Both the position numbers and the translations under genes were made by a program. The notes beneath the pieces were generated by a model. That model was given only the letters and a program-made list of their open reading frames with translations. It was not told the DNA's origin and searched no databases. Below are positions 8,392 to 17,234 of a DNA stretch of 45,042 nt, piece by piece (the first letter of the stretch is position 1; every line of letters starts with the position of its first letter). The stretch covers positions 1-45,042 of the forward strand of contig JAFRRK010000076.1 in assembly GCA_017428115.1 (NCBI GenBank). The letters are read 5' to 3'. Source of the stretch: Bacteroidales bacterium. Lineage in GTDB: Bacteria > Bacteroidota > Bacteroidia > Bacteroidales > P3.

Positions 8392-11300
8392 ATGGCTAAT
8401 TTTTTGTCAAAACTATTTGGCACTAAGGCAGACCGCGACCTCAAGGAGGTGCAGCCTCTGCTCAATGCCACTCTGAAGGTTTATCCCGAAATACAGAAGC
8501 TCAGCAACGACGATCTGCGTGCGAAAACCCTCGAGTTCAAGGAACGCATCCGCAAGGAAGTAGAATCCGAAGAAAACGAACTTGCCGCTCTCCGCCAACG
8601 CATCGAAGAAGAGTACGATATGCCCGTCGACGAAAAAGTGGAGATATACAATCGCATCGACAAGCTTGAAAAGGAATCGTACGACAAGACTCAGAAGGTG
8701 CTCAACGACATACTTCCCGAGGCTTTCAGCGTGGTCAAGGAAACCGCCCGCCGTTTTGCAGAGAACCAGCAGGTGGTGGTTACCGCTACCGACCACGACC
8801 GCGAACTGGCCGTAAGGCTCAACAACGTACACATCGACGGCGACAAGGCCATATACGACAACAGCTGGATGGCCGGCGGCAACATGATTACATGGGACAT
8901 GGTGCACTACGACGTGCAGCTCATCGGTGGCATAGTGCTGCACAGCGGCAAGATTGCCGAAATGGCCACTGGCGAGGGCAAGACCCTCGTCGCCACCCTG
9001 CCCGTATATCTCAACGCACTGCCCGGCAAGGGTGTCCATGTGGTGACCGTCAACGACTACCTCGCCAAGCGCGACTCCGAATGGATGGGCATGCTCTATG
9101 AGTTCCACGGCCTCACTGTCGACTGCATCGACAAGCACGAACCACACAGCGACGAACGCAAGGCAGCCTACAACGCCGACATCACCTTCGGCACCAACAA
9201 CGAATTCGGCTTCGACTATCTGCGCGACAATATGAGCCGCAACCCCGAGGAGCTGGTGCAGCGTGGCCACAACTATGCCATCGTCGACGAGGTCGACTCG
9301 GTGCTCATTGACGATGCACGTACCCCCCTCATCATCTCAGGCCCCACAGGCAAGGGTGACGACGACCAGGAGTTCGACCGATTCAAGCCTGTCATCGAGA
9401 AACTCTACAACGCCCAACGTGTGCTGGTCACAAAGGTGTTGGCCGATGCCAAGACCGGCCTTGCCGAACATCCCGACCCAAAGCCCGAAGAGGAATGCGC
9501 CAAGTTGCTATTGCGTGCCTATCGTGGCCTGCCAAAAAACAAGGCATTGATTAAATTCCTCTCCGAAACCGGCATCAAGAGCATCCTGCAACGTACTGAG
9601 AATTTCTACATGCAGGAGCAAAACAAATACATGCACCTCATTGACGACGACCTATACTTCGTCATCGATGAGAAACAGCGCAGCGTGGAGCTTACCGACA
9701 AGGGTATGGACTTCCTCACCGGACTGGGCGAAGACCGCAACTTCTATCAGCTGCCCGACATCGGCAGCATGATTGCCGAGTTGGAGCAGGAAAACATCTC
9801 ACCCGAAGAAAAAGCAGCCCGCAAGGAGAAAATATATAACGACTTCGCCATCCAAAGCGACCGAGTACACACTGTCGACCAACTGCTTAAAGCCTACGCC
9901 CTATTTGAAAAGGATGTCGACTATATCGTTGACGAGAACAAGCAGGTGAAGATTGTCGACGAGCAGACCGGTCGTATTATGGAAGGCCGACGTTGGAGCG
10001 ACGGATTGCATCAGGCTGTCGAAGCCAAGGAAAACGCCAAAGTAGAAGCCGCCACCCAGACCTATGCCACCATCACCCTGCAGAACTACTTCCGCATGTA
10101 TAAAAAACTGGCAGGTATGACCGGTACGGCTGAAACCGAAGCAGGCGAATTTTGGGACATCTATAAACTCGACGTAGTCGTCATCCCCACCAACCGACCC
10201 ATTGCCCGTATCGACATGGACGACATGATCTACAAGACCAAGCGCGAAAAATACAAGGCCGTCATCGACGAGGTGGAACGGCTCATCGGTCTGGGACGTC
10301 CCGTATTGGTAGGTACCACTAGTGTCGAAACCTCCGAACTACTAAGCAAAATGCTTAAAATGAAGCGTATCCCTCACGATGTGCTGAATGCCAAACTACA
10401 CCAGAAAGAGGCTGAAATTGTCGCACACGCTGGCGAACCAAGCCACGTTACCATTGCCACCAACATGGCAGGACGTGGTACCGACATCAAGCTGAAAGGC
10501 GGTGTGCGCGAAGCCGGCGGTCTTGCCATCATAGGTACTGAGCGCCATGAGAGCCGCCGTGTAGACCGTCAGCTGCGAGGCCGTGCCGGCCGTCAGGGAG
10601 ACCCCGGCAGCTCACTATTCTTCGTGTCACTCGAAGACGACCTTATGCGTATATTTGGCTCCGACCGCATAGCCAGCGTTATGGACCGCATGGGCCTACA
10701 AGAAGGCGAAGTCATACAGCACAGCATGATCACCAAGCAGATTGAGAAGGCTCAGAAAAAGGTGGAAGAAAACAACTTTGGCATGCGTAAAAGGCTTCTG
10801 GAATATGACGACGTGATGAACAATCAGCGTACCGTGGTCTACAACAAGCGTCGCAACGCCCTGTATGGCGACCGCCTGAGCATCGACATCAGCAACATGT
10901 TCTACGACACCTGTGCCCTCATCTACGACGACGCTATTGAAAACCACGACTGGGAAGGGTTCAAAATGGAGATGATACGCGTGTTTGCCTTCGATGTGCC
11001 TTTCAGCGAGAAAGAGCTCTTCAATGCCCGCCATGACGATGCCGTGCAGAAACTTTACGACAAAGTTTTCGAAGCCTACAAGGAACGCATGCAGCGCATC
11101 TGCGACCTCGCCTACCCCTTCATCAAGCGCATCTATGAGAACACCCGCTACGTCAACGTTGCCTTCCCCATCACCGATGGAAAGAAGACCCTCAATGTCG
11201 TCACCCCTGTCAAGAAAAGCTACGAAAACAAAGGACGCGAGGTGCAGCTCAGCATCGAGAAAGGCATCACCCTCGCCATTATCGACGACCTTTGGAAAGA

Positions 11301-11712
11301 CCACCTTCGCGAACTCGACGAACTGAAGACCAGCGTACAAAACGCCAGCTACGAACAGAAAGACCCGCTATTGATTTACAAATTCGAAAGCTTCAACCTC
11401 TTCGAGAAGATGCTGCTTGAAATCAACCGCGAGATTAGCTCCTTCCTCAGCCGTGCAAGTCTGCCCGTCAAAGAAGACGACGACATGCGCGAAGCCCGCC
11501 AACCTCGCCGCGACAACCGCCAGATGCGTGAGAGCCGCTCCAACGATGGCGCCACCGAAACCCAACGCGCCATGGACCAAGCCGCTCGCCAACAAACTGG
11601 CGAACGTCCCAAGCCCATGCCCGTACGTGTCGAAAAACGCGTTGGACCCAACGATCCCTGCCCCTGCGGCAGTGGCAAGAAATACAAAAACTGCTGTGGC
11701 CGCAACGAATAG
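8392..11712 (+). CDS. secA: Preprotein translocase ATPase SecA
   Basis: Motor ATPase that drives proteins through SecYEG. Walker A is MATGEGKT (191-198), Walker B IVDEVDSV (about 297-304); the preprotein cross-linking domain and the second NBD ([25 protein letters not shown]) are intact. The C-terminus has the zinc/SecB-binding motif [14 protein letters not shown]. At 1106 residues it is about 200 longer than E. coli SecA, with an extra block in the preprotein-binding domain (about 335-425) and a long charged C-terminal linker, as is usual in Bacteroidetes. The gene stands alone between the MITE and a convergent terminator. Confidence 0.98.
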   Translation: MANFLSKLFGTKADRDLKEVQPLLNATLKVYPEIQKLSNDDLRAKTLEFKERIRKEVESEENELAALRQRIEEEYDMPVDEKVEIYNRIDKLEKESYDKTQKVLNDILPEAFSVVKETARRFAENQQVVVTATDHDRELAVRLNNVHIDGDKAIYDNSWMAGGNMITWDMVHYDVQLIGGIVLHSGKIAEMATGEGKTLVATLPVYLNALPGKGVHVVTVNDYLAKRDSEWMGMLYEFHGLTVDCIDKHEPHSDERKAAYNADITFGTNNEFGFDYLRDNMSRNPEELVQRGHNYAIVDEVDSVLIDDARTPLIISGPTGKGDDDQEFDRFKPVIEKLYNAQRVLVTKVLADAKTGLAEHPDPKPEEECAKLLLRAYRGLPKNKALIKFLSETGIKSILQRTENFYMQEQNKYMHLIDDDLYFVIDEKQRSVELTDKGMDFLTGLGEDRNFYQLPDIGSMIAELEQENISPEEKAARKEKIYNDFAIQSDRVHTVDQLLKAYALFEKDVDYIVDENKQVKIVDEQTGRIMEGRRWSDGLHQAVEAKENAKVEAATQTYATITLQNYFRMYKKLAGMTGTAETEAGEFWDIYKLDVVVIPTNRPIARIDMDDMIYKTKREKYKAVIDEVERLIGLGRPVLVGTTSVETSELLSKMLKMKRIPHDVLNAKLHQKEAEIVAHAGEPSHVTIATNMAGRGTDIKLKGGVREAGGLAIIGTERHESRRVDRQLRGRAGRQGDPGSSLFFVSLEDDLMRIFGSDRIASVMDRMGLQEGEVIQHSMITKQIEKAQKKVEENNFGMRKRLLEYDDVMNNQRTVVYNKRRNALYGDRLSIDISNMFYDTCALIYDDAIENHDWEGFKMEMIRVFAFDVPFSEKELFNARHDDAVQKLYDKVFEAYKERMQRICDLAYPFIKRIYENTRYVNVAFPITDGKKTLNVVTPVKKSYENKGREVQLSIEKGITLAIIDDLWKDHLRELDELKTSVQNASYEQKDPLLIYKFESFNLFEKMLLEINREISSFLSRASLPVKEDDDMREARQPRRDNRQMRESRSNDGATETQRAMDQAARQQTGERPKPMPVRVEKRVGPNDPCPCGSGKKYKNCCGRNE

Positions 11713-11733
11713 AAAGCAGCACACCCCTACAAC

Positions 11734-11768
11734 CACACAGCCGCCCAAGATGCTTGGACGGCTGTGTG
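11734..11768 (+). terminator. Terminator after secA
   Basis: Stem CACACAGCCG/CGGCTGTGTG (11734-11743 with 11759-11768) continues inward with CCAAG/CTTGG, then CTTTTATGG. It lies between two convergent genes and may work on both strands. Confidence 0.7.
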
Positions 11769-11802
11769 CTTTTATGGCAGTAGCCAAGGATTACTACGAC
11801 GG

Positions 11803-12642
11803 CTAGAATTGAATGGCCAATGGCTTCGGAAAATGCATGCCACAGAGCGTAAGATGCTCTTTGCGGGCACGGTCAAGTACAGCACGACGGGTGATAACCG
11901 CCTGGGCGGGGTCGGCATCAAAACGGGCACAGAATTCAGGATGTTCCAACTGAAGGGAAACGGCATGCATAATGTCGCCAGCTATAAGCACCCCGCCCAA
12001 ATCATAGATAGTATGGCCAGGCGTGTGGCCCGGTGCTGCAATCGAGCAAACACCTTCCACAAGAGTGTCACCAGGACTGAAGAGATGGACACGTTCGCCA
12101 TAGCTACGGGTCAACAACGATGCCAAATCAGCATTGCCCAACAAACCTGATGCACATGCCTCATATTCGGGCTGCGGTATATGAAGGATTGCTGCTGGGA
12201 ACATGGCAGTGCTGTCGGGGGCAAAAAGACCGCCCACATGGTCGAAATGGAGGTGCGTCAAACAGATGTCGGTAACCTGCTCACGAGCGACTCCCAAACT
12301 ATCTAAAGCTTCCAGCAGTCTGCCTCCTTTTGCCGAGCCTAAACCCGCATCAAACAGAACGACGTGTCCCTCCTGCTGAAGCAAAAAGACATTGAAACCC
12401 GCCTCAGCCTGGCCTTCAGGAAGAAGGCTGTCTAACAGGGCATCGTCAAAACCTTTAAACAATTCTGCCGACATGGTCTGCGGACCATCCTGTATGCCAT
12501 AGAGGCATAGCCCGTCGGCTGACGGGATGGTAAAAAGATAATCAGAACCACTCTGCTCTGTTGTCTCAGATTTGGTCTGACGACCTCCGCAGGCTGATAT
12601 CAACAAACAGATAAGTCCGGTAATCAATGCAATCTTCTTCAT
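11803..12642 (-). CDS. Metallo-beta-lactamase-fold hydrolase, lipoprotein
   Basis: 279 residues starting at the ATG at 12642, which opens directly into the signal MKKIALITGLICLLISACGG (lipobox ISAC, Cys18). The zinc motif THLHFDHVGG carries H130, H132, D134 and H135; further ligands are H206 or H210 in APGHTPGHT and D223 in IAGDIM. This is the glyoxalase II/N-acyl homoserine lactonase-like branch of the superfamily. The substrate is unknown. The frame extends further upstream, but that extension would overlap the preceding gene and hide the signal. It is last in a minus-strand run after the transglutaminase-like lipoprotein (40 bp gap). Probably a periplasmic, lipid-anchored hydrolase. Confidence 0.85.
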   Translation of the reverse strand: MKKIALITGLICLLISACGGRQTKSETTEQSGSDYLFTIPSADGLCLYGIQDGPQTMSAELFKGFDDALLDSLLPEGQAEAGFNVFLLQQEGHVVLFDAGLGSAKGGRLLEALDSLGVAREQVTDICLTHLHFDHVGGLFAPDSTAMFPAAILHIPQPEYEACASGLLGNADLASLLTRSYGERVHLFSPGDTLVEGVCSIAAPGHTPGHTIYDLGGVLIAGDIMHAVSLQLEHPEFCARFDADPAQAVITRRAVLDRARKEHLTLCGMHFPKPLAIQF

Positions 12643-12682
12643 AACGATAATTGTTGGAATAAGGGTTAATACATTTTTTACT

Positions 12683-13975
12683 TCAATTGATTGGCTGGAC
12701 AATCTTGCGCAACTGCTCTATATCTAGTTGCTGATACTGCAAATTGTCAGCACTGGCAAAAAGTTTCTTATTATTCTTGTAGTTTTCTTTGTCGTACTCT
12801 GAAGCCTTGACAAAAAGACTATGTGCCACTGCACGTTTAAAGGTTTCGAAATCCATTTGGTTGTTCTCCCATTTCTTCTTCTCGTCATCAGTGAGATACT
12901 TAAGATATTTTGAGTTCATGGCCGATGAGATTCGGTCCTTGCCTTGGGCATTAGGATTGGCCTCCATAACAGCTTTGTGGTCGCGTGTCAGTGCAGGAAA
13001 ATCAGCCCATGCGGTGATGGTAGTTTCTAGCAGTCGTAGATTGCGGCGGCCCTTGTCGGTATAATAGCCCAAATAAGCATGACAGGGCTCGACAAAGATA
13101 ACTGGTTTAAGTCCAATCTTTCGCATGATAGAGGCAAAAAACACGCATGCATCAACACAATTAGCCTGGCGAGAGTTATACACCTCGTCAAAGAAACGGA
13201 TGTGCTGCACATTAGAACGGATGGTGGGAGTAGAGGTACACGAAATAGAGGAATAAGTGATGCCCCTTTCAAGTGCATAATACCAGATAGCCTCCACCTG
13301 CGACACCACACTCTTGGCATCGCCCTGATAGCCCGTAATCTTACGCACCACCCCCTGGCTGAGAATACCCGATAAGATACTATCAATATAGGGATGCTCC
13401 TCGTTCACATACGCTGCGAAGAGCCAACGATAGTCATGGTTGCGGCCCGCATCATCGCGCACGCTGAGGAGACAGTCGTTGGCCGAGCGATAATTAAGTC
13501 GGAGATTCTTTACATCCACCTCCTCATCGTTGATAAAACAGGTAAACGTCAAGTCGGCAACACCCTGTTGGCGCGTGCGATACAATTGGTCGTACTTCCA
13601 CTTGATAGTGGGATAAAATGTATACCTCATATCCTTGACAGGCAATACCTCTTGAAAAATGGTCACATAGTTAAGCTTCGACGAATCAATGGAAATGCGC
13701 AACACAGCATTGCTCACTGGAGCAGTGACCGAAACCGAGAACAAAGACCCCGAGTCAGTCAGTCCATAGGCAGGGTCACTAAGGCTTGCTGCACCCATAA
13801 CCAGCGACGGATAAAACTGACTCTCGAACAGAGGAGAATATTCAACAGAAAACTTCACCTGCGAAGGGTCATACACCTTTGGACGTGTCTGATGGCACCC
13901 GCACAATACAAGTGATAGGTAGAAGCCCAGAATCAACACAGTCCGCGTCGTCTTATTTGAATTGAGAATAACCAT
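12683..13975 (-). CDS. Transglutaminase-like lipoprotein
   Basis: 430 residues. The N-terminal hydrophobic stretch ends in LVLCGC, a lipobox with Cys27 the likely modified residue. An N-terminal beta-rich region (about 40-170) is followed by a transglutaminase-like cysteine protease fold: SRQANCVDACVFFASIMRKIG (Cys273), VEPCHAYLGYY (His299) and TDKG (Asp307) form a plausible Cys-His-Asp triad. Such domains in bacteria are usually peptidases or unknown rather than crosslinkers. It lies 18 bp downstream of the NSS transporter gene and 40 bp before the metallo-hydrolase gene, in an apparent operon. The substrate is not predictable. Confidence 0.8.
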   Translation of the reverse strand: MVILNSNKTTRTVLILGFYLSLVLCGCHQTRPKVYDPSQVKFSVEYSPLFESQFYPSLVMGAASLSDPAYGLTDSGSLFSVSVTAPVSNAVLRISIDSSKLNYVTIFQEVLPVKDMRYTFYPTIKWKYDQLYRTRQQGVADLTFTCFINDEEVDVKNLRLNYRSANDCLLSVRDDAGRNHDYRWLFAAYVNEEHPYIDSILSGILSQGVVRKITGYQGDAKSVVSQVEAIWYYALERGITYSSISCTSTPTIRSNVQHIRFFDEVYNSRQANCVDACVFFASIMRKIGLKPVIFVEPCHAYLGYYTDKGRRNLRLLETTITAWADFPALTRDHKAVMEANPNAQGKDRISSAMNSKYLKYLTDDEKKKWENNQMDFETFKRAVAHSLFVKASEYDKENYKNNKKLFASADNLQYQQLDIEQLRKIVQPIN

Positions 13976-13993
13976 AACAACAAACAGTTTTAG

Positions 13994-15346
13994 CTACGAC
14001 AATATCCCCGACACCAGCACCACCAACAATGCCAGCGGAGCCACATAGCGCGACAAAAAACGGAACAGCCGAAAATAGCCTATCCGCAAGGTCCCGTGAT
14101 TAGACATCTCGTCCCTGATATCCTCCTCGGGCATCACCCAGCCGAAGAAAATGATGGTACCCAAGGCACACAACGGCGGCAGGTAGATGCTATTGAGCCT
14201 ATCTACAAAGTCAAACAATGTAAGACCCGAAATCTTGATATGTGACAGCGAGCCCAAAGACAATGAGAATAGAATACCCAAAACTGTGGTCAGCACAAAG
14301 AAAAGCAATGCCCCCACCCAGCGGTTGGTATGAGTGTGCTCAGAAAACCACGCTGTCAACGCCTCCAAAAGTGATATGGCGCTAGTAATTGCCGCCACCA
14401 TCAACAGCACAAAGAAGAGTGAGGCAAACACCACCCCCGCAGTACCCATAGTGTTAAACACATTCGGCAGCACCAAAAACACCAACCCAGGTCCACCAGT
14501 AGGCTCAAAGCCGCAACTGAACACCGCCGGGAAGATTGCCAAACCCGACATAATGGCTATCAACGTGTCGCACACCGTTATCCACATGGCAGTCTTAAAA
14601 ATATTGTCGTTCACAGGAATATAGGAGCCATACACCAGCATCACACCCATGCCGACACTCAACGAAAACAACGCCTGCCCCAAGGCTGCCAACACACCCT
14701 CGCCCGTCAGCTTAGAGAAATCGGGCGAGAAAAGATACTCCACACCCCTTCCGGCACCCGGCAACGTAAGGCTGCGCACACACAGCACCAACACCAACAG
14801 CACCAACACCGGCATCAGCACCTTGCTCACATTCTCAATACCCTTCTGCACACCACCCAATATCACCGCCAACACAATCAATGCAAACACACACAAAAAC
14901 AGCACCGGCGTCCACTGCGAAGTAGAAAACTGGTTAAAGAAATCGCTGATTGCCACGGGGTCGGTGCCCAACTTGGCCAAAGCACCGCTGGCCGCATTCC
15001 ACACATAGCCCGTAGTCCAACCCGAGATGACCAAATACTGCGACAGTATGAAAAAACTCGTAATAATGCCCAGCAAGCCCACCAGCCCCCATGCCCTATG
15101 CTTGGGGCAAAGAGCCTGAAAAGCCTTCACCGGCGTGTGCTGCGCCCGACGGCCTATCACAAACTCCGACATCATCAGCACCGACCCCAACAGAAACACA
15201 AAGCAGAGATACACCACCAAAAAAGCACCTCCTCCATATTTGCCGCATATATAAGGGAAACGCCAGATATTGCCCAGCCCCACGGCCGAGCCCACCGCAG
15301 CCATTATAGCTCCAAGATTCGAAGAAAAAGATTTTTGTTGACTCAT
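13994..15346 (-). CDS. Sodium-dependent transporter (NSS/SNF family)
   Basis: 450-residue inner-membrane protein of the LeuT-like neurotransmitter:sodium symporter family. The start SNLGAIMAAVGSAVGLGNIW with RFPY (about 9-32) holds the unwound helix 1 that binds sodium and substrate, and GGGAFLVVYL follows. About 11 hydrophobic segments fit bacterial NSS proteins. Known members carry amino acids such as tyrosine, leucine or tryptophan; the substrate here is unknown. ruvC lies 81 bp upstream on the same strand and two lipoprotein genes lie closely downstream. Amino-acid uptake would fit the peptidases and kce nearby, but this is inference. Confidence 0.94.
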   Translation of the reverse strand: MSQQKSFSSNLGAIMAAVGSAVGLGNIWRFPYICGKYGGGAFLVVYLCFVFLLGSVLMMSEFVIGRRAQHTPVKAFQALCPKHRAWGLVGLLGIITSFFILSQYLVISGWTTGYVWNAASGALAKLGTDPVAISDFFNQFSTSQWTPVLFLCVFALIVLAVILGGVQKGIENVSKVLMPVLVLLVLVLCVRSLTLPGAGRGVEYLFSPDFSKLTGEGVLAALGQALFSLSVGMGVMLVYGSYIPVNDNIFKTAMWITVCDTLIAIMSGLAIFPAVFSCGFEPTGGPGLVFLVLPNVFNTMGTAGVVFASLFFVLLMVAAITSAISLLEALTAWFSEHTHTNRWVGALLFFVLTTVLGILFSLSLGSLSHIKISGLTLFDFVDRLNSIYLPPLCALGTIIFFGWVMPEEDIRDEMSNHGTLRIGYFRLFRFLSRYVAPLALLVVLVSGILS

Positions 15347-15427
15347 GGCATATTAGTTTAAAAAATAGTATATTATTTAATAATGATTATTATTGACCTA
15401 CCAGACAACCCGTCACACACCTACGCA

Positions 15428-16006
15428 TCAACTCTCAATCCTATCAAGATTGGCACTCACAAAATCGCCCCACTGCTGTTTCTTACTCTTGCGCGCACGC
15501 TTAGGCTTCAACTGGTCGCGAAGGTCGCCCAACGGGTCGGTCTGCTCCAAATAGCACGAATACGCCACCGCTAACGCATCGGACGAGTCGAGATATCGAG
15601 GCAGGTCCTCGAAACCGAAGATACTCTGCAACATGGCGGCCACCTGCTCCTTGGCGGCATTGCCGTTGCCCGTCACACGCTGCTTCACCGCAGCAGGCTC
15701 ATACTCGGTATAACTCAGGTCGCGACTCAGCGCCGCCGCTATCGCCACCCCCTGCGCCTGCCCAAGCTTCAACATAGACTGCACATTCTTACCCACAAAC
15801 GGCGCCTCAATAGCCACATGGTCGGGATGATACGAATCAATGATGCGCTGCGTGGAATCAAAAATCTTGCGTATACGTAGGTGGAAATCGGCTATCTGGC
15901 GCAGATACAACACATCCATCACCACCAGCCGAGGCTTGGCACCGTCGGTGTCCAGCAAGCTATATCCCAATATACGTGTGCCAGGGTCGATTCCGAGTAT
16001 CAACAT
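15428..16006 (-). CDS. ruvC: Crossover junction endodeoxyribonuclease RuvC
   Basis: Resolves Holliday junctions with RuvAB. The acidic active site is visible: D in ILGIDPGTRILGY (about 7), E in VAIEAPFVGKN (about 67), and the paired aspartates in YLDSSDALAVAYSCYLE. The basic C-terminus (PKRARKSKKQQ) is typical. 192 residues from ATG 16006; a few codons further upstream are open, but the promoter and the start of the first beta strand fit this ATG. The promoter is divergent from kce and the two overlap. Confidence 0.95.
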   Translation of the reverse strand: MLILGIDPGTRILGYSLLDTDGAKPRLVVMDVLYLRQIADFHLRIRKIFDSTQRIIDSYHPDHVAIEAPFVGKNVQSMLKLGQAQGVAIAAALSRDLSYTEYEPAAVKQRVTGNGNAAKEQVAAMLQSIFGFEDLPRYLDSSDALAVAYSCYLEQTDPLGDLRDQLKPKRARKSKKQQWGDFVSANLDRIES

Positions 16007-16024
16007 GTACGCAAAAAATTTTTG

Positions 16025-16032
16025 CAAAGATA
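16025..16032 (-). promoter_or_regulatory. -7 promoter element of ruvC
   Basis: Minus-strand TATCTTTG followed by CA, about 18 bp before the ruvC ATG. A TTG (complement of 16054-16056) lies 21 bp further upstream as a candidate -33 element. Confidence 0.75.
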
Positions 16033-16045
16033 CAGAAAAAAATCG

Positions 16046-16053
16046 TATTTTTG
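16046..16053 (+). promoter_or_regulatory. -7 promoter element of kce
   Basis: TATTTTTG followed by CA, with TTTG at 16021-16024 exactly 21 bp upstream as -33. That -33 lies against the ruvC -7 element, so the two promoters overlap. Confidence 0.7.
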
Positions 16054-16098
16054 CAATTTAAAATCAACCTGCATCATTAATTTAATTATATCAATACC

Positions 16099-16926
16099 AT
16101 GGATAAACTGATTATCACCACCGCCATCTGTGGCGCAGAAGTCACCAAAGAGCAAAATCCCGCTGTCCCCTACACCGTTGAAGAGATAGTTCGCGAGGCA
16201 AAATCGGCAGTCGATGCCGGTGCCGCCATCGTGCATCTGCATGTACGCTACGACGACGGCACACCCACCCAGAGCCGCGACCGTTTCCAAGAATGCGAAG
16301 AGGCCATCCTTAAGGAATGCCCCAACGTCATCCTCATCCCATCCACCGGCGGCGCCGTGGGTATGACACCCGAAGAACGCCTACAAAGCACCGACACCAC
16401 CCCCCTGCCCGAAATGGCCACCCTCGACTGCGGCACCTGCAACTTCGGCGACGAGATATTCGACAACACCATGCCCACCATGCGCGCCTTCGGCAAACGT
16501 ATGATGGAACGCGGCATCAAACCCGAGTACGAGTGCTTCGAGATGGGCCACCTCGACACCATCCTCACCATGGCCCGCAAAGGCCAGGTGCCCGGGGCCC
16601 CCATGCAGTTCAACTTCGTGCTCGGTGTGCCAGGATGCACCCCCGCCACCGTCGACAACCTCTGCTGGCTGGTTAAGAACATCCCCGCCGGCAGCACCTG
16701 GACCGCCACAGGCATCGGCCGCTATGCCTTCCAACTGGCTGCGCCCGCCATCGTCATGGGCGGCAACGTGCGCGTAGGTTTCGAAGACAACCTCTACCTC
16801 GAACGCGGTGTGCTGGCCAAGAGCAACGGCGAACTGGTTGACAAAGTGGTGCGCATGGCCAAGCTGCTCGGCCGCGAAGTGGCCAACAGCGATGAGGCAC
16901 GCGAGATACTCGGCCTCCGCCGCTAA
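16099..16926 (+). CDS. kce: 3-keto-5-aminohexanoate cleavage protein (BKACE family)
   Basis: Zinc enzyme that in lysine fermentation condenses 3-keto-5-aminohexanoate with acetyl-CoA to give 3-aminobutyryl-CoA and acetoacetate. 275 residues. Visible features: the zinc histidines in AAIVHLHVR (H46, H48), the PSTGGAVGMTPEERL block, FEMGHLDT, and GGNVRVGFEDNLYLERG with the third ligand Glu229. The wider BKACE family acts on various beta-keto acids, so the exact substrate is not certain. The other lysine-pathway genes (kamA, kamDE, kdd, kal) are not adjacent, which is unusual. Divergent from ruvC. Confidence 0.88.
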   Translation: MDKLIITTAICGAEVTKEQNPAVPYTVEEIVREAKSAVDAGAAIVHLHVRYDDGTPTQSRDRFQECEEAILKECPNVILIPSTGGAVGMTPEERLQSTDTTPLPEMATLDCGTCNFGDEIFDNTMPTMRAFGKRMMERGIKPEYECFEMGHLDTILTMARKGQVPGAPMQFNFVLGVPGCTPATVDNLCWLVKNIPAGSTWTATGIGRYAFQLAAPAIVMGGNVRVGFEDNLYLERGVLAKSNGELVDKVVRMAKLLGREVANSDEAREILGLRR

Positions 16927-17234
16927 CGCCACCCCTACCCTTTAATAACACACAATCACCACCACCCATCGCCTACTTCGTCTGAATACTGCTCGTTGGC
17001 CAATTTTTTGCCCCCTCCTTGCCGACTCAAAGAGGGTAAACACATGTCAATCAGTCAGAAGAAGACGATGGGCCATTGGTAGATACGACAGAAGGAGAAG
17101 TCTATCGCACTATCGATGGAATCTATTAACAACAATTAGGAATGCTCGATGAGCAGCAATTAAACAAAAGAAAGATTCAAAAAACTTTGAACATTTCATT
17201 TTCATTTTTGTACAATATCACATAATCACATTTT
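16927..17234 (+). other. Intergenic region before the deiminase operon
   Basis: 308 bases without a credible gene. It is C-rich at the start, with no strong terminator after kce. No clear TAnnTTTG element is seen upstream of the deiminase ATG; the closest is the degenerate TCATTTTTG about 25 bp before the start. The operon promoter is therefore not confidently located. Confidence 0.5.

Noticed and set aside
8413-9270. 285-codon open frame on the minus strand inside secA
   Set aside because: It lies wholly antisense to the unmistakable secA frame; its low-complexity Val/His/Ala-rich translation is what a shadow of C/G-biased third positions gives.
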